Source of the DNA: Bradysia coprophila
Lineage: Eukaryota > Arthropoda > Insecta > Diptera > Sciaridae
Assembly: GCF_014529535.1 (NCBI RefSeq)
Contig: NW_023503372.1
Coordinates: 4,134,988-4,198,987, forward strand
Length of the DNA: 64,000 bases
Reading direction: 5' to 3'
The notes beneath the pieces are model-generated. The model had not been told where the DNA came from. It saw only the letters and a program-made list of their open reading frames with translations, and ran no database searches. The translations under genes and the position numbers were made by a program. Positions 14,701 to 28,439 of this stretch are shown here, in pieces (within the stretch, counting starts at the first letter, position 1; each line of letters starts with the position of its first letter).

Positions 14701-17700
14701 GTTACCCAGACCCTGAGGACTGTGTACCTTAGGGAAACAAATTGTTGTTATTTTGTGTTATAATTTCATTCAAAGTATTACAATAATTTCCAAAAACAAT
14801 TTTTTCCCACCTTTCTATTTTAAATAAACTCCATTCAATGAAAAGAAAAAATAATTCCCATCTCCCCTGCGTCCTCATCTTTTCCATCATAATACTTCAT
14901 TTATAGTCTCAACAGTCTTGAATACAAGATGATAGATAATTTATAGGAACACACACCCATCTCAATTGATTGCGATTACCTTTTCGTTTGACAGTAATTG
15001 TTTGACTGAATTTTCAGTTAGCTATCATTGATTCATTCCTTTCTTCAATTGTGTACCGGTTTCGTTTTACCGCGTCGTTTATTATTTGAGAATAAAAATT
15101 TCATTCAAAACATTACTACGCTACCCATACTGCAGCTTATAAAACGACACACATAAATAATTGAAAACAAATAAAAACCGAACAGAATTCAATGAGAAAT
15201 CAGACGAGGGTATGTGATACCTTTACCGTATACCTACATTTTATTGTAAGTAGAAAGTCAGGTTTAAAATTCGAAAAGATAGATTGGACGAAAACTGAGA
15301 AACGGTAACAAATGGAAAACGATCTAGTCGTCAAATCTGTTACTTCTTGTGTTCAAAGTATTGCTTAAGTATTGCAGTTGAGCAGTCTAATCGCTACGAT
15401 CTCGAATCTTTAAGATCAAACTTATGACGGTCTAAACCAGCCACACTATATAAGTCTCGATATTTCTTGCGAGTCTAAAATTTGCGGCGGCCCACTTTGC
15501 GAACATAGTTCTGAATTTCACTTTTCGACATTCGCACCTGTTCTTCGTACATCTTTTTTTTTCCATTTAAAGCCTTTCAATATACAATCTAATTCGTTTA
15601 TGCCGAGGTGTAAATAGATTTTTGCTTTGAGTCGACATAATTTTCCCTTTTGTAAAGTTTCAAGTAAAAAGGGGGAGTGGGACTCAAATAACTGGTTTAC
15701 AAGTGACTGAATATAAGAGTTCATATACATAATGAAATTTGCACGGTTAATGTACTTATAAGATGCTGTGATAGAAGTTTCCTTCTATGTAACAACACGA
15801 GTAAACGAACGAAAATTGCAAATTTATTGAAAGTTCAATGGAAAATAATTAATATTCGTCGATCGAGTGAGAGAGATTGTTCGTTTTCATTTTTCCTAAT
15901 AGAATTTCATGTACCTGAGCTCTTGTTAGATCTATTCATTAGGTACAATTAGATGTGAATTAGAGATGTGATTTGTTTTCGATGTTGCTATTAGTTATGC
16001 CGTGCAGTTTAATGGATTTTTTTTTTGCTCTTTGCATTCCACATTCTTATTGCTATACGTTCCTCCTCTCTGCCTTGAGAAAATTCTTAACGTGGGAACA
16101 TTTTTATTTTCTTCTAATTCTGTTGGATTAATACCGTTACAAATTAATAAACGTATTAAAAATTGCTGTATTGCGTTGTATTTTTGCTTAAATAATAATT
16201 TTATTACTCTTCACACTGACTACATTTATATAGATAAAACTAGGTCCCATCACTTGGGTGGGTCAGCTTCCTTCACGGGATATTCTTTTCAGTAAATTTT
16301 TAAATTTACAAAAATTATATTTGACAGCAGACCGTGAGTTTTGTTCGTTCTGTTCGCTCTATGTGTCCCACATACATAAGAGTAGCGACTCTCTTTACAT
16401 TTATACCACTCCAAAATACTCCCACACCTCACTTCTCCAATATTATCCATGAAAGAACTCAACATCAGGAATTGTATTCTTCGTCGATTAAAACAAAAAT
16501 TTTGTAAATCATCCTCAACTGAACACAAGTTATCGTAGTAGCAAGCGTTCCGGGCCTTTTCTGTATTTAACGTTTTTCAAGCGATTTTCTGTCATAAGAC
16601 CCTGACTTTCAGCCAAGGGAATTATAATGACTCGGTGTGAGCTGTGAGTTGGATAATTTTACACACAGCTACCCATTCAAGTGATCAGAGAACAAGTAAT
16701 TAGACATTATGCTAACATAATAACGATAATTTTCGTAAGACCGCGTATGCATGCTGTACATTAGTACGAAAGGTATTTTAATTTAAGAAGAAGAAGAAAA
16801 AAGTTCTGCGAACATCATTCATGCAGGCAGAAGCATACACGTAATTTTGTTGTGTTGTTAAAACGTACATTATTCTCGTGCAATAAAATAACTTCGCTTC
16901 ACTTCGCTATTGTAAAATGAAAATATTAAATTCGTTTAAAGAATGGGGATGATATTTCATTACAATAATTGAAGCAGCATGCAATAAATAATATTTCCTT
17001 TTACTTCTTCATGTTTTTCTGCTGTTTTTGCACCAGCCGTTCATTATAATAGACTGTACCTTCCCATGCAAATTGGACATTTTAATGGGGGGAATACAAT
17101 TATTATCACATGGTTTTCTGAGAGTAACAAGAAAAATGAAAATACCTTAGATAGCAGAATAGGCCGGAGCATGAACAGTTACAAGCATTGTACGGAAGAG
17201 AAACAATGGATCCAGCAATTTGATGCGTGAGAACTTGCTTTAGTTGGGACAGTTTCTGGATACAGAAGAATCACTCAGTCTGAATCTGAATTATCTCAGC
17301 GGTGACAAATAAGGTTAAAGTTGGTGAAGTACAAGATTTTGTAAAGGGCGACGTTCAAACAAATGAAGATAATAGACAATATAGAAAGACATGGCACTCT
17401 GTTCTTCAATTAGTCATCTGTTATCGACAAACACATCAGATGAAATTTCTCATGTTTTGTCCTTTTTGGCAAAATAAATGTTAAAATGGATGAAGTAATA
17501 GATTTTATATTTATCACTAGACGACATATTTTAAACAAACGAATATACAGAGTTAGTCATAACAACGTGACACGCTGTTCTTCAACAAATGCTAAGTGTA
17601 ACTCGACCGAAATTATTTAAATTCTCAAAAATGTCTTATCTCTCCATTTTATGACAGCACTTAATTTAACCACCGTTCATTGTCTCATCTAATAAAATTC

Positions 17701-20700
17701 ATTCGACGAAAACATATACATGTAAATATTACGGACGGATATTAACCCGAAAGGTCATCGATAAAGTTATTACAGAGTTGCCTTAACAAATTTTTGCTGC
17801 TGAAGATGTTGAAATATATCGTGCCGTGTTATTAATCATAACTTTAGCGTTATCAGAACGCCGAAACCAGTTTCCACAGGCATTCAGACACGCTGGTAAA
17901 TGATCATTTATTAATGGTAAAACACACACAAAATCTTGGCTATCATCTAAATTTTTAAAAATCTTTTTTTTTCGTATATTTGTTGAAAAAATATTTGTCG
18001 TCTACATTTCTTTCTGAAACCATAAAACACAGCGACAACATTCTTCGACTCGATTTGAAAATTTTTCAAAACTTTTTTTTTATTACAAACATTCATCACA
18101 CAACTCAACAAAGACACAACAACAGACTTTTTCATCATTAAAAAACTGCTTTTTTCTCTCTCGTTTAAAAATTTGTTTTTTTCGGTTTGTTTGTTTTTGT
18201 GATGCCAGTGCTTTATGCTGCATTTTTTTCCGCTGTGTTATTTAATTATTATTATTACCGTGTGTGCTAACTGATTTTTCTCTTCGATTATAGATGTAGA
18301 TTCGTCGAACAGTAAAAATAAATTTACATGAAATCCTTTCACTTTATGATTAGTATGTGCATACAGCACACACGCAATTACACTCTAACGCTTTTACATT
18401 CACCTAGACATTGAGAATGCAATTATGATGATCAATGATCAACGCGCGGTTTATTTAATTGTTTGATTGCTCGGAAATATAGCAATTATAGAAACGTTTT
18501 ACGTTCAAAACATCCATCTATAGTACACACACCGAGCGGTTTCTTGTTATAAATTTCTTCAAACGACTTTTTAATTGACCTCATCAGCTCACCGAAAATG
18601 GACTTGAGTCGAATCTAATGTATGTTCGGAATACGGCTCCTCTGTATTCGGTCTACTTAGACAATTCAAACGATTAAATTGTGCTCTCGGTTCGAGTTCA
18701 ATTAATTGGAAAATATAGGCGGTGTGTTCCACAAATTGTTTTGTAAACATGTTTGGTATGTGCATGCATGATCGTAGCCAAGGTAAACGCAAATTGTTTT
18801 TATATTTGTACGAATCTAAGCGCAAAATCTTTCCAATGTGTCCATAATTGGTATAGTTCGACTAATGAATGGACATGGGCAATTTAAAGTTGAAACGAAT
18901 ACAGTAGCTGGGGCTGGGTGTATATATAGCGTGTGTCTGTCCATAAAAGTTTTCAATCACGAACGTTATTAGTCTATTTTCTGACTAATTTCGATTTAAT
19001 TTGTCGTAGACGATGTCTATGACGTTTTAATTAAAGATCGTAAATTCATTAACCTTCCCGAATTCAAATTTAATTCTTTTTTATGAATGGAAAATGTTCA
19101 AAGACTAAACATAAGCACACACGGCTGTCTGGGGCTCATTTGATTCCGTCCAATTTATTACAATAATAAAATACACGCAACATTTCCACACTTTTCGTTA
19201 CATTTCGAATCCAAACGACCGTAAAATCAAACTTTAGGAAAAAAAAACTTGGAGATGGAAAGTTCGAAAAGACGTGTGTACACAGAGTCGTAAAACATTA
19301 TGCTGAAAATGATTTTTTTTTTATTTTTTGGCTTTTCTGACTAGACAGTCAGGTTTTAATTCCATGGAATCAAGCATTTCATCATTAAAATACTTTTTAC
19401 CAAGACGCACACTTCCACCAATCGTAATTAAAACCTACGGAAATGCCATATAACCCGTAGCCATCTGATATTTAAAAAAAAGAAAATCGACGAAGAAGAA
19501 GTATAAGCATTTAACTGGTCTCTTAAGTTTTAAATTAAAATTGGCATGCAACAGATGAAAAAACATATAAATATTCGAGTTCCATACAACATTTTTCTCG
19601 ATTTTTTCTTTTTATACGTTTTCTCATCTCAAAAGTCTTGAGTTATATTTTATATAGTTGTTTACATCATTTCCTGCCCACTATTAATACAGGCGGCATT
19701 CATAGAGTCGAGAGAGGATATCTATTTAAAGTGTAAGACACTTATAATATCTGTGCTTCCACCGTAGTTAAAGATTATTTATACCACGGATAATATACTG
19801 AATGCCGGTGCGCTCAAAAGTTAAATTAATTGTTTGATCCAATTTTTCACTTCGGCTCAAAGACTACCAACAAGCAATTACATTCTGCCAAAAATTGACT
19901 TGGTTTTATTAAGGTGACTGGACACTAGGGTGGTTCAAATTTGCATGAACCATTTTCGGAACTTACTTTTTTAGGGCTCGGAACAGGTCATCCTAAACTG
20001 AGTAACCTAAAACCTGATTGAACTCAAACCTGATCTGATAGATTTTGACCTGACCTGATTTGATCTGAACCTGAAAATCGAAAACCTAACCAGACCTGAA
20101 TTTTATTTTACCTGACCTGACCTGACCTGTTTCATCAATTATTATAACAACATCTTGACAAATGTGTTACTTTGATTACGACAACCTGCATAGGGATGAA
20201 AAACACGCGGCAACGAAAACTGATAAGAAATATCCAAATGAAGCAGGTCAATTCAGTTTACTTCAAATTAAATCTGAAACTGGTCAGGTCAGCCCAGTTT
20301 AAATTTAAACAAGGTCAGGTCAGGTTTTTGATTTTCAGGTTCAGGTCTGGTAAGATCTAGTAAGCTGTGAGCCTCTATTAAGTCCAGTTAGATCCACAAC
20401 TACCACTACCTTACACTCCAAATTTTGTTGGCAGAGCAAATTTCCTCGAAAATTTAGGTCTGATTTGGCGAAGCCTGATTTTACAAGCGCATTTTCTTCA
20501 ACTCTTTTTTTGTCAATTTTCGTTTCTCGTCAAGGGCTTTCAGAATTGCTAGTGGAAACCTATGGAATCACAACAAAGTGTATTTTGGACCACCCTACTG
20601 GACACTCGACACTCTAAAAAAATTTCCAATTTTTTTGTTGTCTTGCTTCAAAACAATTTTCAAATTAAAATCATAAACACGGGGGCGGATGAACTGACGG

Positions 20701-23700
20701 ACATACTGTCTAGATACTCAATAAAAAATTCAGGTTTTTTTTCTCTCTCCTCACCACTACAGACCACATGAGATGCGTTGCCAAGTAGCAATTTGTCATA
20801 CGGATTAAGTGTATTTTTGTTTTGATGGATTAAAATTTATTTCCTGCACCAAGTACGTCTTACACCGTACATTATTGCAGTGTGTGCTGGATAAATTGGT
20901 TTGTTTTGAATTTTCTGATAAGTTTAAACTTTTGAGAAATAATAAATAAATGTCGCATTAATTTAGAACGCGCATGCGTAATTGATTTATAGGATTGCAC
21001 TCGGTTGGGGGGCTTTTAATTCTTCTTTTATTTTTATTTTGCAAATGGTTTTGGGCATATATTGCGGTGTGTCGTATACGTTCACAGAGGCATTGTAGTA
21101 GAATTTATTGTGTGTCGTTTTTTTCGGTTGTTGCTCGTCTCTCTCTAACTCAGCTCCTTAATTCCAAGAGATTTATTGAAATGGATATAATGAGAAAAAT
21201 GTTTAAAACGTCCATCACGCACAAATTGAATTAGTAAAAATAACAACAACGAACATACACTTTTTGCTGGAGGATGGATACACGGGCTTCAAATATAAAT
21301 CTCGCATTTTTTTCCCTCGTTTAATTTATCGCATCTGAATGGTTTTTTTTTCGTCTTCTCTCTGCTATCGTTGCCCCGAAAAAAAGTGTTATGTTATCCG
21401 AATACATCTACCATAATCCGTACTGACATGATTATAAACACCAGAATGGGAACGTAACGGTGTCATTTCACATTAGTCCGATGTAATAAAGTCGTCAGCA
21501 AATCAGCAATTTATTTAATAATGTTGTAGGATGGAAGGAATTCTAAGAGCGACACGAAATGACGATGCATGGCGCGGATTAAAAATTAATTAGCAGCCTA
21601 ATTAGCATCGCACCAGCCATACATTTTAAGAATTTTTTCTTTTTGGTAAACTTTGGTCGTATTTCATTGGATAATTATAGAAGCTCTGTCCTTCCATATG
21701 TGTGCTACTAATTCATTTTCAGTTGGTTATAGTTTCTACCATAGCACTGTTCCTAGCACTACATGGAGTAACATTCTAAAACTAGTCAATCAAAGACATT
21801 TCTGCTTTTCGATAATTTTGACATTTGACCAGTGTTCAAAACGTCATAGCACATTAATTGAATACGGCTGTTCTTGTCACATGCGCGACAGTAGTAGGAA
21901 AACATTCAACTGTCATTTGAGATTTAGCATGAACATAAGAAATATTTGGAGGCTGATGAAGTCACAGTAGGCACTGCGTTTCTTTCGTAAAGATAGATGA
22001 CTTGTTTTCGTTGCATGAGTTAAAACACACGATACAATCAATCTTAAGCGGTAGCTCTCATCACAAAAGCCTCCAAATTGCATATTTGTCAAAGGAGTGT
22101 TCATGCTAGGAGCAGTGTGTTGGCATGGGAAATATCAAAAACATTGAGAGATTACAATTGCATTCCATACAGTGGCTGGTTTTAGAATGTTAGTCACTTA
22201 AACATGGAAAATATTAGGAGGCTGATGAGACCATAGAATACATACAAAACAGTCTTAAGCGGAAGCTTTTATCCCTAAATCCTTCAAACTTGATGCTTGG
22301 TAATTCAATGATAATGCTAGGGACAGTACTATGTTTCCATCCAACTTTCATGAATTAATTTCTGATTCTCTTGGTAATTTTATCAATGAAATTATTAATC
22401 AAAACCCTGAATGAACTCTGTGAGGGGAGTCTGGTAAATAATACAAATTTTGTAACTGCACGCACAGCCCATACATACAAGATTGTAGCAAAAGAATAAA
22501 AGCAAAGAAAGAAAGGAAAAGAACGGAACGAAATTTATCAATCGGTGGATGTAACAGTATCAAAAGCATCAGCTGCGTTCAATTACTTCGGCCTCAGCTC
22601 CGTTTTTATGAGAATGTTCCCGTTCATATTTCATCTCAAATGAATATCATTCGTGTGCAAGCAAGGCCTTTTTCTCGACATAAATTTATTTATTGTTTTA
22701 ACAAGCTAACTGTACGATTGCGACACGTTTTTAACTGGAACTGAACACACAATTATTTTCATGGTAAAATATCTTAGTTTCGAGCAAGTCGATCATGTTT
22801 CGTTTTGCCATTTTTGTATCATTGCGAATTTCATCGATTCGTGCCCCTTTTAGTTAAAATTTATTTTTTGTGGGAAAGAATTGTCCCTCGATCCCCACTT
22901 GAGTTTCTTTCTTTATTTATTTATTCGTACCCCGTACGCTTTACATGGTATACAAATTTTCGACCTAATTCCTATACTTCTTAAGTGCTTCGTATATCAC
23001 ATAATGTCATATCGCATAGAAATTTGATAAATTGTCTTCCAGGTTTCAGCAAGAGAAGAAGAAAAAAATTATTTCTTTAATGGTTTCTCACCATATATCG
23101 TCATCCCTTACATTTAACACAAAATTCAAATATTCAAGAGCATACAACTTCATTAGATGACATAAAACATTGTTCGAAAACTTTTTTTTCTTCTTTCTTC
23201 ATCCATGCCAAATACCGTAAATTTATGACAAACTTAAGTGCTTGTTGTGTTATTTTGTAGAAGATGAGAGGATGATACATTTGGAATTGGTTTATAGTTT
23301 ATAGCGTCGTGTATGTATACTGATATTACCATGTAAAATATTATGTTATCGAAAACATTGATGGAGAAATAAAAAAAACATTTTCATGATCCTTTCTGGT
23401 TCCACTTTCATTATTTAAATCTGACAGAACAAATTATTATTGTTAGCTACAAAAAATAACGAAACTAATTTCTAAAAAAGAATTAGTAATGAGCGTGGGC
23501 CACTCTTGTTTATTACGAAAATAAAATAAAAATCTTTTCATAAACATGTTAGGTTGGAGAGGACTTATTAAAGAGACATTTTATTGGACTGACTTATTGT
23601 TTTAGCGGAATAAAATAAGCAATGTTATAACAAGCCGTTCAGATACGATAGGGTGAAACTACCAGATACGAGCACCTACTGTATTACGCGCCTTGAAGAA

Positions 23701-26659
23701 CGTAAATAACTGATGGAATATCCTGTGTCCTCAGTTATTTAAGTTCCTTGGGTCTTGACTCTAACAAGCCTTACATTTCCACACATTTAAAACCGGGTTA
23801 CATTTTTGGAAAAACATTTTCCTAAATTTTTTCAGATTTTTTCGAATTCGTCTACATTTTCCTAGAGTTTTCCAAATTTGACTTAATTTTCCTAAACACT
23901 GTTTTTGAGAAAATTTGGAAAAATGTAGGAAAATTCATGAAAATTTGGGAAAATTTAGGAAAATGTTTTTTTTCAAAAAACAGTTACTACCAAAAACTCT
24001 TGGTCTAAAAACGTAACTTTTCGGTCTCGTCGTTAAAAATCTACTCAAATTACATGTAAGGAATTCAAACAATAATTTAAACTCACGTGCAGTCGTGCCC
24101 TGATTCTATGAAAATTGTGTAACCGGAAAGCCTATCGCGACACGACCATTAAAAATCAGCTACACCTAGGATTTGGATTTGATAGAAAATCTTTTACTTC
24201 ATTAGTTTTAACAAACAGAACACATTGCTTATTTCTGTCGATAACAAATCGCTAATCGTTTCTAAGGTGTTTTCTTAGTCCTTGCACAATGAACAGAGCA
24301 TGGGCAAACCTAAAAACACAGAAATTATCTAAGTTACACAAGTCATCTTTGGATTTCAACTTGGATTATCTTGAATGGAGAAGAAAATATCTTGAAATTC
24401 TAATTTAAATAAAAAAAATTATTCCAAGCAACTGAAGCTAAAGAATAGAATATTAGAGCCGTCTATTGATGGCTCAATCAATTAGAAGTAACATGAAAAT
24501 CGTTTAATCACGCACGTTGATTCAATTTCTTACCAACCAAATTCAATTTACAAAACCACAAATTGGAAATTTAATTGGCGATGAACGATATAGCAATGCA
24601 ACTACATGCCCCCCTCTATTAACATCTGTTAATTGTGTCGTTGCATGATGCTCTACACAATGTTACACTTCGGTACAATCAAATCAATTAATCTTTCTCG
24701 TAAAGTCACATCTAATTTTACCGATGACACATTGGGAAATCTCTTGGTTTAAGAAGCTCCGTTATGCATTTCGGTTGCATTTATTATTTCGAAAAAGAAG
24801 AAGAAAATATCGTGTCATTAGTGGATGGCATAACGCGCGTAGATCTTCTCTATTTTTGTATCAAAACAAAGATTCTTTCTAATTTATCGTTTTTTGGATC
24901 TTTTTCCGAAGCGTAGAGCTCACACGCAGAGATGATATGCACTTAATAATAGCCGGCAGTAGTTTACATGGAGAATGTTTTGGAAATAATGTTTACATTC
25001 GAGTTATTGCGTATAAGAGGTTTTCCAGAGTTTTGACTTTTAACACAACCAGTTGTTGAGTGATGTAAACGATTTATGGGAATTTGCTTCCACATGTTCA
25101 CTCTTAGTGTAGCCATTTAGCGTATTTTAAGACATGTGTAAAAATAATCGATTGTGGAACACCAAGTTCAAAACAGCATTTAGTTGTAAGATTCAATGCA
25201 TTTTAGACTAACGACACTTTTACCTCTTTTCTTACAGTCATATACTCCAACCGGTTTCGAAAAATACTCAACCCGATGCAAAATCGGTGAATTCTCCGTT
25301 GATTTTTCCATTTGGGATACATCAGGAAGCGGCGCTTATGATACAATTCGCCCATTAGCCTATCAAGACGCCAACGTTTTCTTATTATGTTTCAACATTG
25401 GCGATCCGGAGTCGTTAGACTTGGCAGTGAATAAGGTAAGTCCTGCCTCACCACCCGTCTCACCGAAGGAACATTTTTACTAAATAAATCTATTTAACAT
25501 TTTACAGTGGTATCTGGAAATTCGAAATCATTGCGCCAGTGCCCCGGTCATTCTGTGCGGATGCCGAGCTGATGCCCGTAACGATAAAGAAACAATCACA
25601 TATTTGGCACATGCACACAAAATGCCTGTAACCGCAGAGCAGGCTCTGATGGCATCGAAACATGTGTCGGCGGTTGCGTATGTGGAAACGGCCAGTGCGT
25701 ATGTGAGCAAAGCCGTGCCTGAAGCGTTTGAATTGGCCGCTCAGGCAGCGTTGGGTCTGCTGAATAGTAAAAAGAATCCGCCGAAAAAGGTGAGGAAATT
25801 TTTTTCTTGGTTTGGAAGAAATGGTTTTTGCTTGTGTCCCGCAACTCTGTCTCGGATCTAGCTGCTAATCTCTTAAAAATAGAAAAGAAAAAAAATCTTA
25901 CATGACGTTCACGTTAAATCTTCGCAATCTTCTCAATTCATCTTAGAGTTGTCCAAAGATCATCCCGTTTTTGCAAACTCTCCCAATTCCCTAACTCAAT
26001 AGACTCGAGCGTGATGAGCGGATAAACTAAAACGTTCTCGGTCAGCCGAGGAAAATCCTTAAAGAATGCGATGAAAACTAGAAAAGTCAGAAAGTCCTCG
26101 AAGTAGACAAAAGTTTTCAAAAAAAAATCCTCAAAAATCTTCAGGTCAACTACAAAAATAAGCAATGAGCTCTGCCGTGTGCTCTCCTATATAGTGAATT
26201 TTATGATATGACAAATGAAGTAATAGATTTTCTATCAAACACTAGTCTGTTCAAAAGTCTTTGAACAAAGGAATTAACAGATTTGGTGAACATTTTACGC
26301 TTGCCATTTATAATAGGTTATATAGTGATAGAAATACTACAAAATCCACCAAAAACGGCATCGAAAATCTCTTAAAATCATATCAAGATCTCAGAGGGTT
26401 TTCTTTTTTAAAATTCTTCGTCAACGAAATTTGCAAATATCTGTCCCTCACTTAGCGTACAATCCTGTTATTTGAATGTTTGTTTATCTGATGTATGTTG
26501 TACCAATCAAATATTCGTAGCGTGACATCAAACTAAAATTAATATAATTTTTCCATTTTTCCACAGAAAAAATTCGGTGGCAGCCAGAGTCCACTACCAA
26601 ATAAGCCACACATCAAAAACGAAATTAAAGGCAAAGCGAAAAATTGCTGCATAATGTGA
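11779..26659 (+). CDS. Atypical Rho GTPase of the Rnd type (236 aa, 4 coding exons)
   Basis: Coding exons 11779-11916, 25238-25435, 25508-25789 and 26567-26659 join in phase 0 with GT-AG sites to give 236 residues. The fold is Rho: P-loop GPAKCGKT (26-33), effector-loop YTPT (48-51), WDTSGS (72-77), a degenerate base-recognition motif CRAD (131-134), TASA near 173 and a C-terminal CCIM box. In Ras numbering, the residue at Gly12 is Ala and at Gln61 is Ser. Both changes are known to impair GTP hydrolysis, and DTSG rather than DTAG is typical of Rnd1-3. Known Rnd proteins are constitutively GTP-bound, farnesylated (CaaX ending in Met) and antagonise RhoA at the membrane; the same role is inferred here. 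The ATG is the first codon after an acceptor (TTTTCAG, 11760s), so an upstream non-coding exon must exist. Intron 1 spans 13.3 kb. A possible poly(A) signal is at 27008-27013. The Rnd subgroup is less certain than the Rho family. Confidence 0.9.
12765..12880. repeat. Small foldback element (116 bp)
   Basis: The left end CAGAGACTATTTTTCGAAAA and the right end TTTTCCAAAATAGTCTCTG form a near-perfect terminal inverted repeat. The interior carries GAAAAATTTAGGAAAAT words like those at 23800-23985. It looks MITE-like; no target duplication was identified. Confidence 0.55.
13986..14155 (+). repeat. Dispersed TATCGATA-type element
   Basis: AAATCTGCTACTTCTTTTTG, then AAAATCTTTTAGTTCTTTAG, then the conserved right end GTTGTCAATAACAGATG. 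The arrangement is the same as at 9682. Confidence 0.5.
17415..17506 (-). repeat. Dispersed TATCGATA-type element
   Basis: CATCTGTTATCGACAAACAC ... AAATGTTAAAATGGATGAAG ... TAATAGATTTT. Minus-oriented member of the family described at 46082. Confidence 0.55.
20000..20400. repeat. ACCTG/CAGGT foldback word tract
   Basis: The left half is packed with ACCTGA words, including four tandem CCTGA units near 20110-20130. After about 20220 the same word appears only as its reverse complement (GGTCAGGTCAGG, TTCAGGTTCAGG). The whole tract is therefore an imperfect hairpin built from one pentamer. Relatives lie at 645, 2430, 30240, 46890, 53815 and 57620. Confidence 0.65.
21740..22332. repeat. Composite foldback element with CATAGCACTGTTCCTAGCA ends
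   Basis: The left end CATAGCACTGTTCCTAGCA is answered by ATGCTAGGAGCAGTGTG near 22103 and again by ATGCTAGGGACAGTACTATG at 22313-22332. The internal text TATTTGGAGGCTGATGA occurs twice and in inverse form (GCCTCCAAATT). It looks like one element nested in, or duplicated next to, another. A simpler copy lies at 34279-34488. Confidence 0.6.
23800..23985. repeat. GGAAAATTT word-iterated foldback tract
   Basis: The left half repeats CATTTTCCTAAATTTTTT; the right half repeats the inverse, GGAAAATTTAGGAAAATG. The tract can fold as one long imperfect hairpin. Fragments with the same words occur at 10085-10175, 12300-12435, 12820-12870, 41575-41620 and 47040-47090. Confidence 0.5.
24181..24250 (+). 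repeat. Dispersed TATCGATA-type element
   Basis: Short, well-preserved copy: AAAATCTTTTACTTCATTAG, then TTTTAAC, then CTGTCGATAACAAATC. Member of the family described at 46082. Confidence 0.55.
26165..26234 (-). repeat. Dispersed TATCGATA-type element, truncated copy
   Basis: Only the right part is clear: GAGCTCTGCCGTGTGCTCTC, CTATATAG and AAATGAAGTAATAGATTTTC. It lies in the last intron of the Rnd-like gene. The TATCGATA end is missing. Confidence 0.4.
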
Positions 26660-28439
26660 TATGACGATTACAACAATTTTCTCGAATTTTTGTTCCGTTC
26701 CAACTGTGAATCCAGAGAATCTGGTGTAAAGAATACGTAAATCGTTTCGTTCCAATTTTACTGCCAACGAAACCAAACGACCATCTACACCAATGGAATG
26801 ATCTTTCGTTCAACACAATAATTCAATCGACATTTAAGCGAAAAGCGATAAAACAAGAAGCGAGAAAATCCTAAAAATTTATTTTTAACAATAAGATGTG
26901 CAACTGAAGAACATTTTTGATCGTTTTCGTGACGACATAATGCACATAAATTGTTGTTACAAACATAAATTCAACTAGTCATTATAGAGAATGCAATGCT
27001 GCAATATAATAAACATGAAACTATGAAAAAGAGCATAAATTTTCGTTTTTAAAGTGATTCTGTGATGTTAGACCAATTTAGGGTAACTAAAAATAATAAT
27101 AATAAAAAATCAAAGAAGTGAAACATTAGGGTGGCACGTTTGTTGTAAAAATAAATTCTGCCGTTAAAACCGTACGGATCAAAGAAAATATTTCAAAATA
27201 AAACGAAAATTGAAATGGAAATCTTTGAAAGGGAATGGCTAAATGAAGATTCATTTAAGATTATATACGACGATGGGTTTCGACGATATTTCCGTAAAAC
27301 ATATTAATATGCAAACACTCCAACCTAATGATAATTTTAATATAAAAATCTAATATTAAGTCAAGAGCTAAGAACTAAAATTTCTTCCATTATACAACCC
27401 ATTATAATAGACACCCAAAGTGACAAAATATTTTTTGATAAAAATTAGAATCCAAACTGTTAATTGTTTCAAATTCTACGAGTTCTACAAAGAGAAATAC
27501 TTTCCTTTTATTTGATCGAAAATAATAATTTATATTTCAACGGACACCTCTTTGTGTCGATGAAGAAACCAATAGCCGGCCTTAAATGATGAAATAAAAT
27601 TTTCGATGTTAGAGAGAGCATTTTCGATGTAAGAAATATTTTACCGCATTGATATATGGACCTGTTAAAGATACAAAAGTGAAAAATAATGAAGAAATTA
27701 TTGAAGAAGTTATACTAGCATTATGGAGACAATGTAAATATTAATTATTAAAGTTGATTATATCATAGAGTTTAGAGTGAAATAGAAAAGTTATTTTAAA
27801 AATAAATAAAAAAAAGTTTTTTCATTGGATTGACCTTTCTGCTGTACTGTTGTAGGGAGAATCTACAACGTATAATATGTAGCTGTTTGGAGAACTTACT
27901 TCGCTCGCCTCCCGAACATTGCATTATTGCTATCATCAGACATGCGAAATTAACATCGCGAAATATGGGGCTAAAAACGAGAGAATCTGCAGGGTTAGCG
28001 AGCTAAGAGTTGTCTTTTTAAAGGCTTTTCAATTCTATCAACAACTATTTGCTGTTAATCTTCAGCATTCTATTTTAGCTTTAGCGTAAGACAGCATACA
28101 ATTTTAATGGGAACCAATAGACAAACAGCTAATTCGGTAGATTTTCGGTAAGTTTTAGTAAGTTTGATTCTTGAATTTACCAATCAAAGGAATATCTCTG
28201 TGTCAATAATCGACGTCGGCGAACTTTGGCTACATGCCAAAGTCAGGTTTTCACTTTTTTTATTTTCTTTTTATTTTATTATTATATCTTGGACTATAGC
28301 ACACATCCAGGTGCAAAAAATACGAATCACAACACAAAACGAAGAGAAAAAGGAAATTGAGAATTTTTGTGGACCGGTTTCTTTCGCGTCCTGCGAAATC
28401 GATCACCCCTACTATTTATGGGTAACTCCAGCTAATTTG

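Larger units (their letters stand above)
11917..25237 (+). other. 13.3-kb first coding intron of the Rnd-like GTPase
   Basis: It begins GTAAGT and ends CTTACAG. I see no nested gene with coding support. It is filled with repeats: dispersed elements at 13986, 17415 and 24181, foldbacks at 12765-12880 and 21740-22332, word tracts at 12300-12435, 20000-20400 and 23800-23985, and a partial copy of the 36803 foldback near 23646. A long repeat-filled 5' intron is a common place for enhancers, but no specific site is claimed. Confidence 0.75.

Noticed and set aside
21653-21970. 105-codon plus-strand open frame in the Rnd-like gene's intron
   Set aside because: It spans the end of a foldback element (21740-22332) and has no family features.
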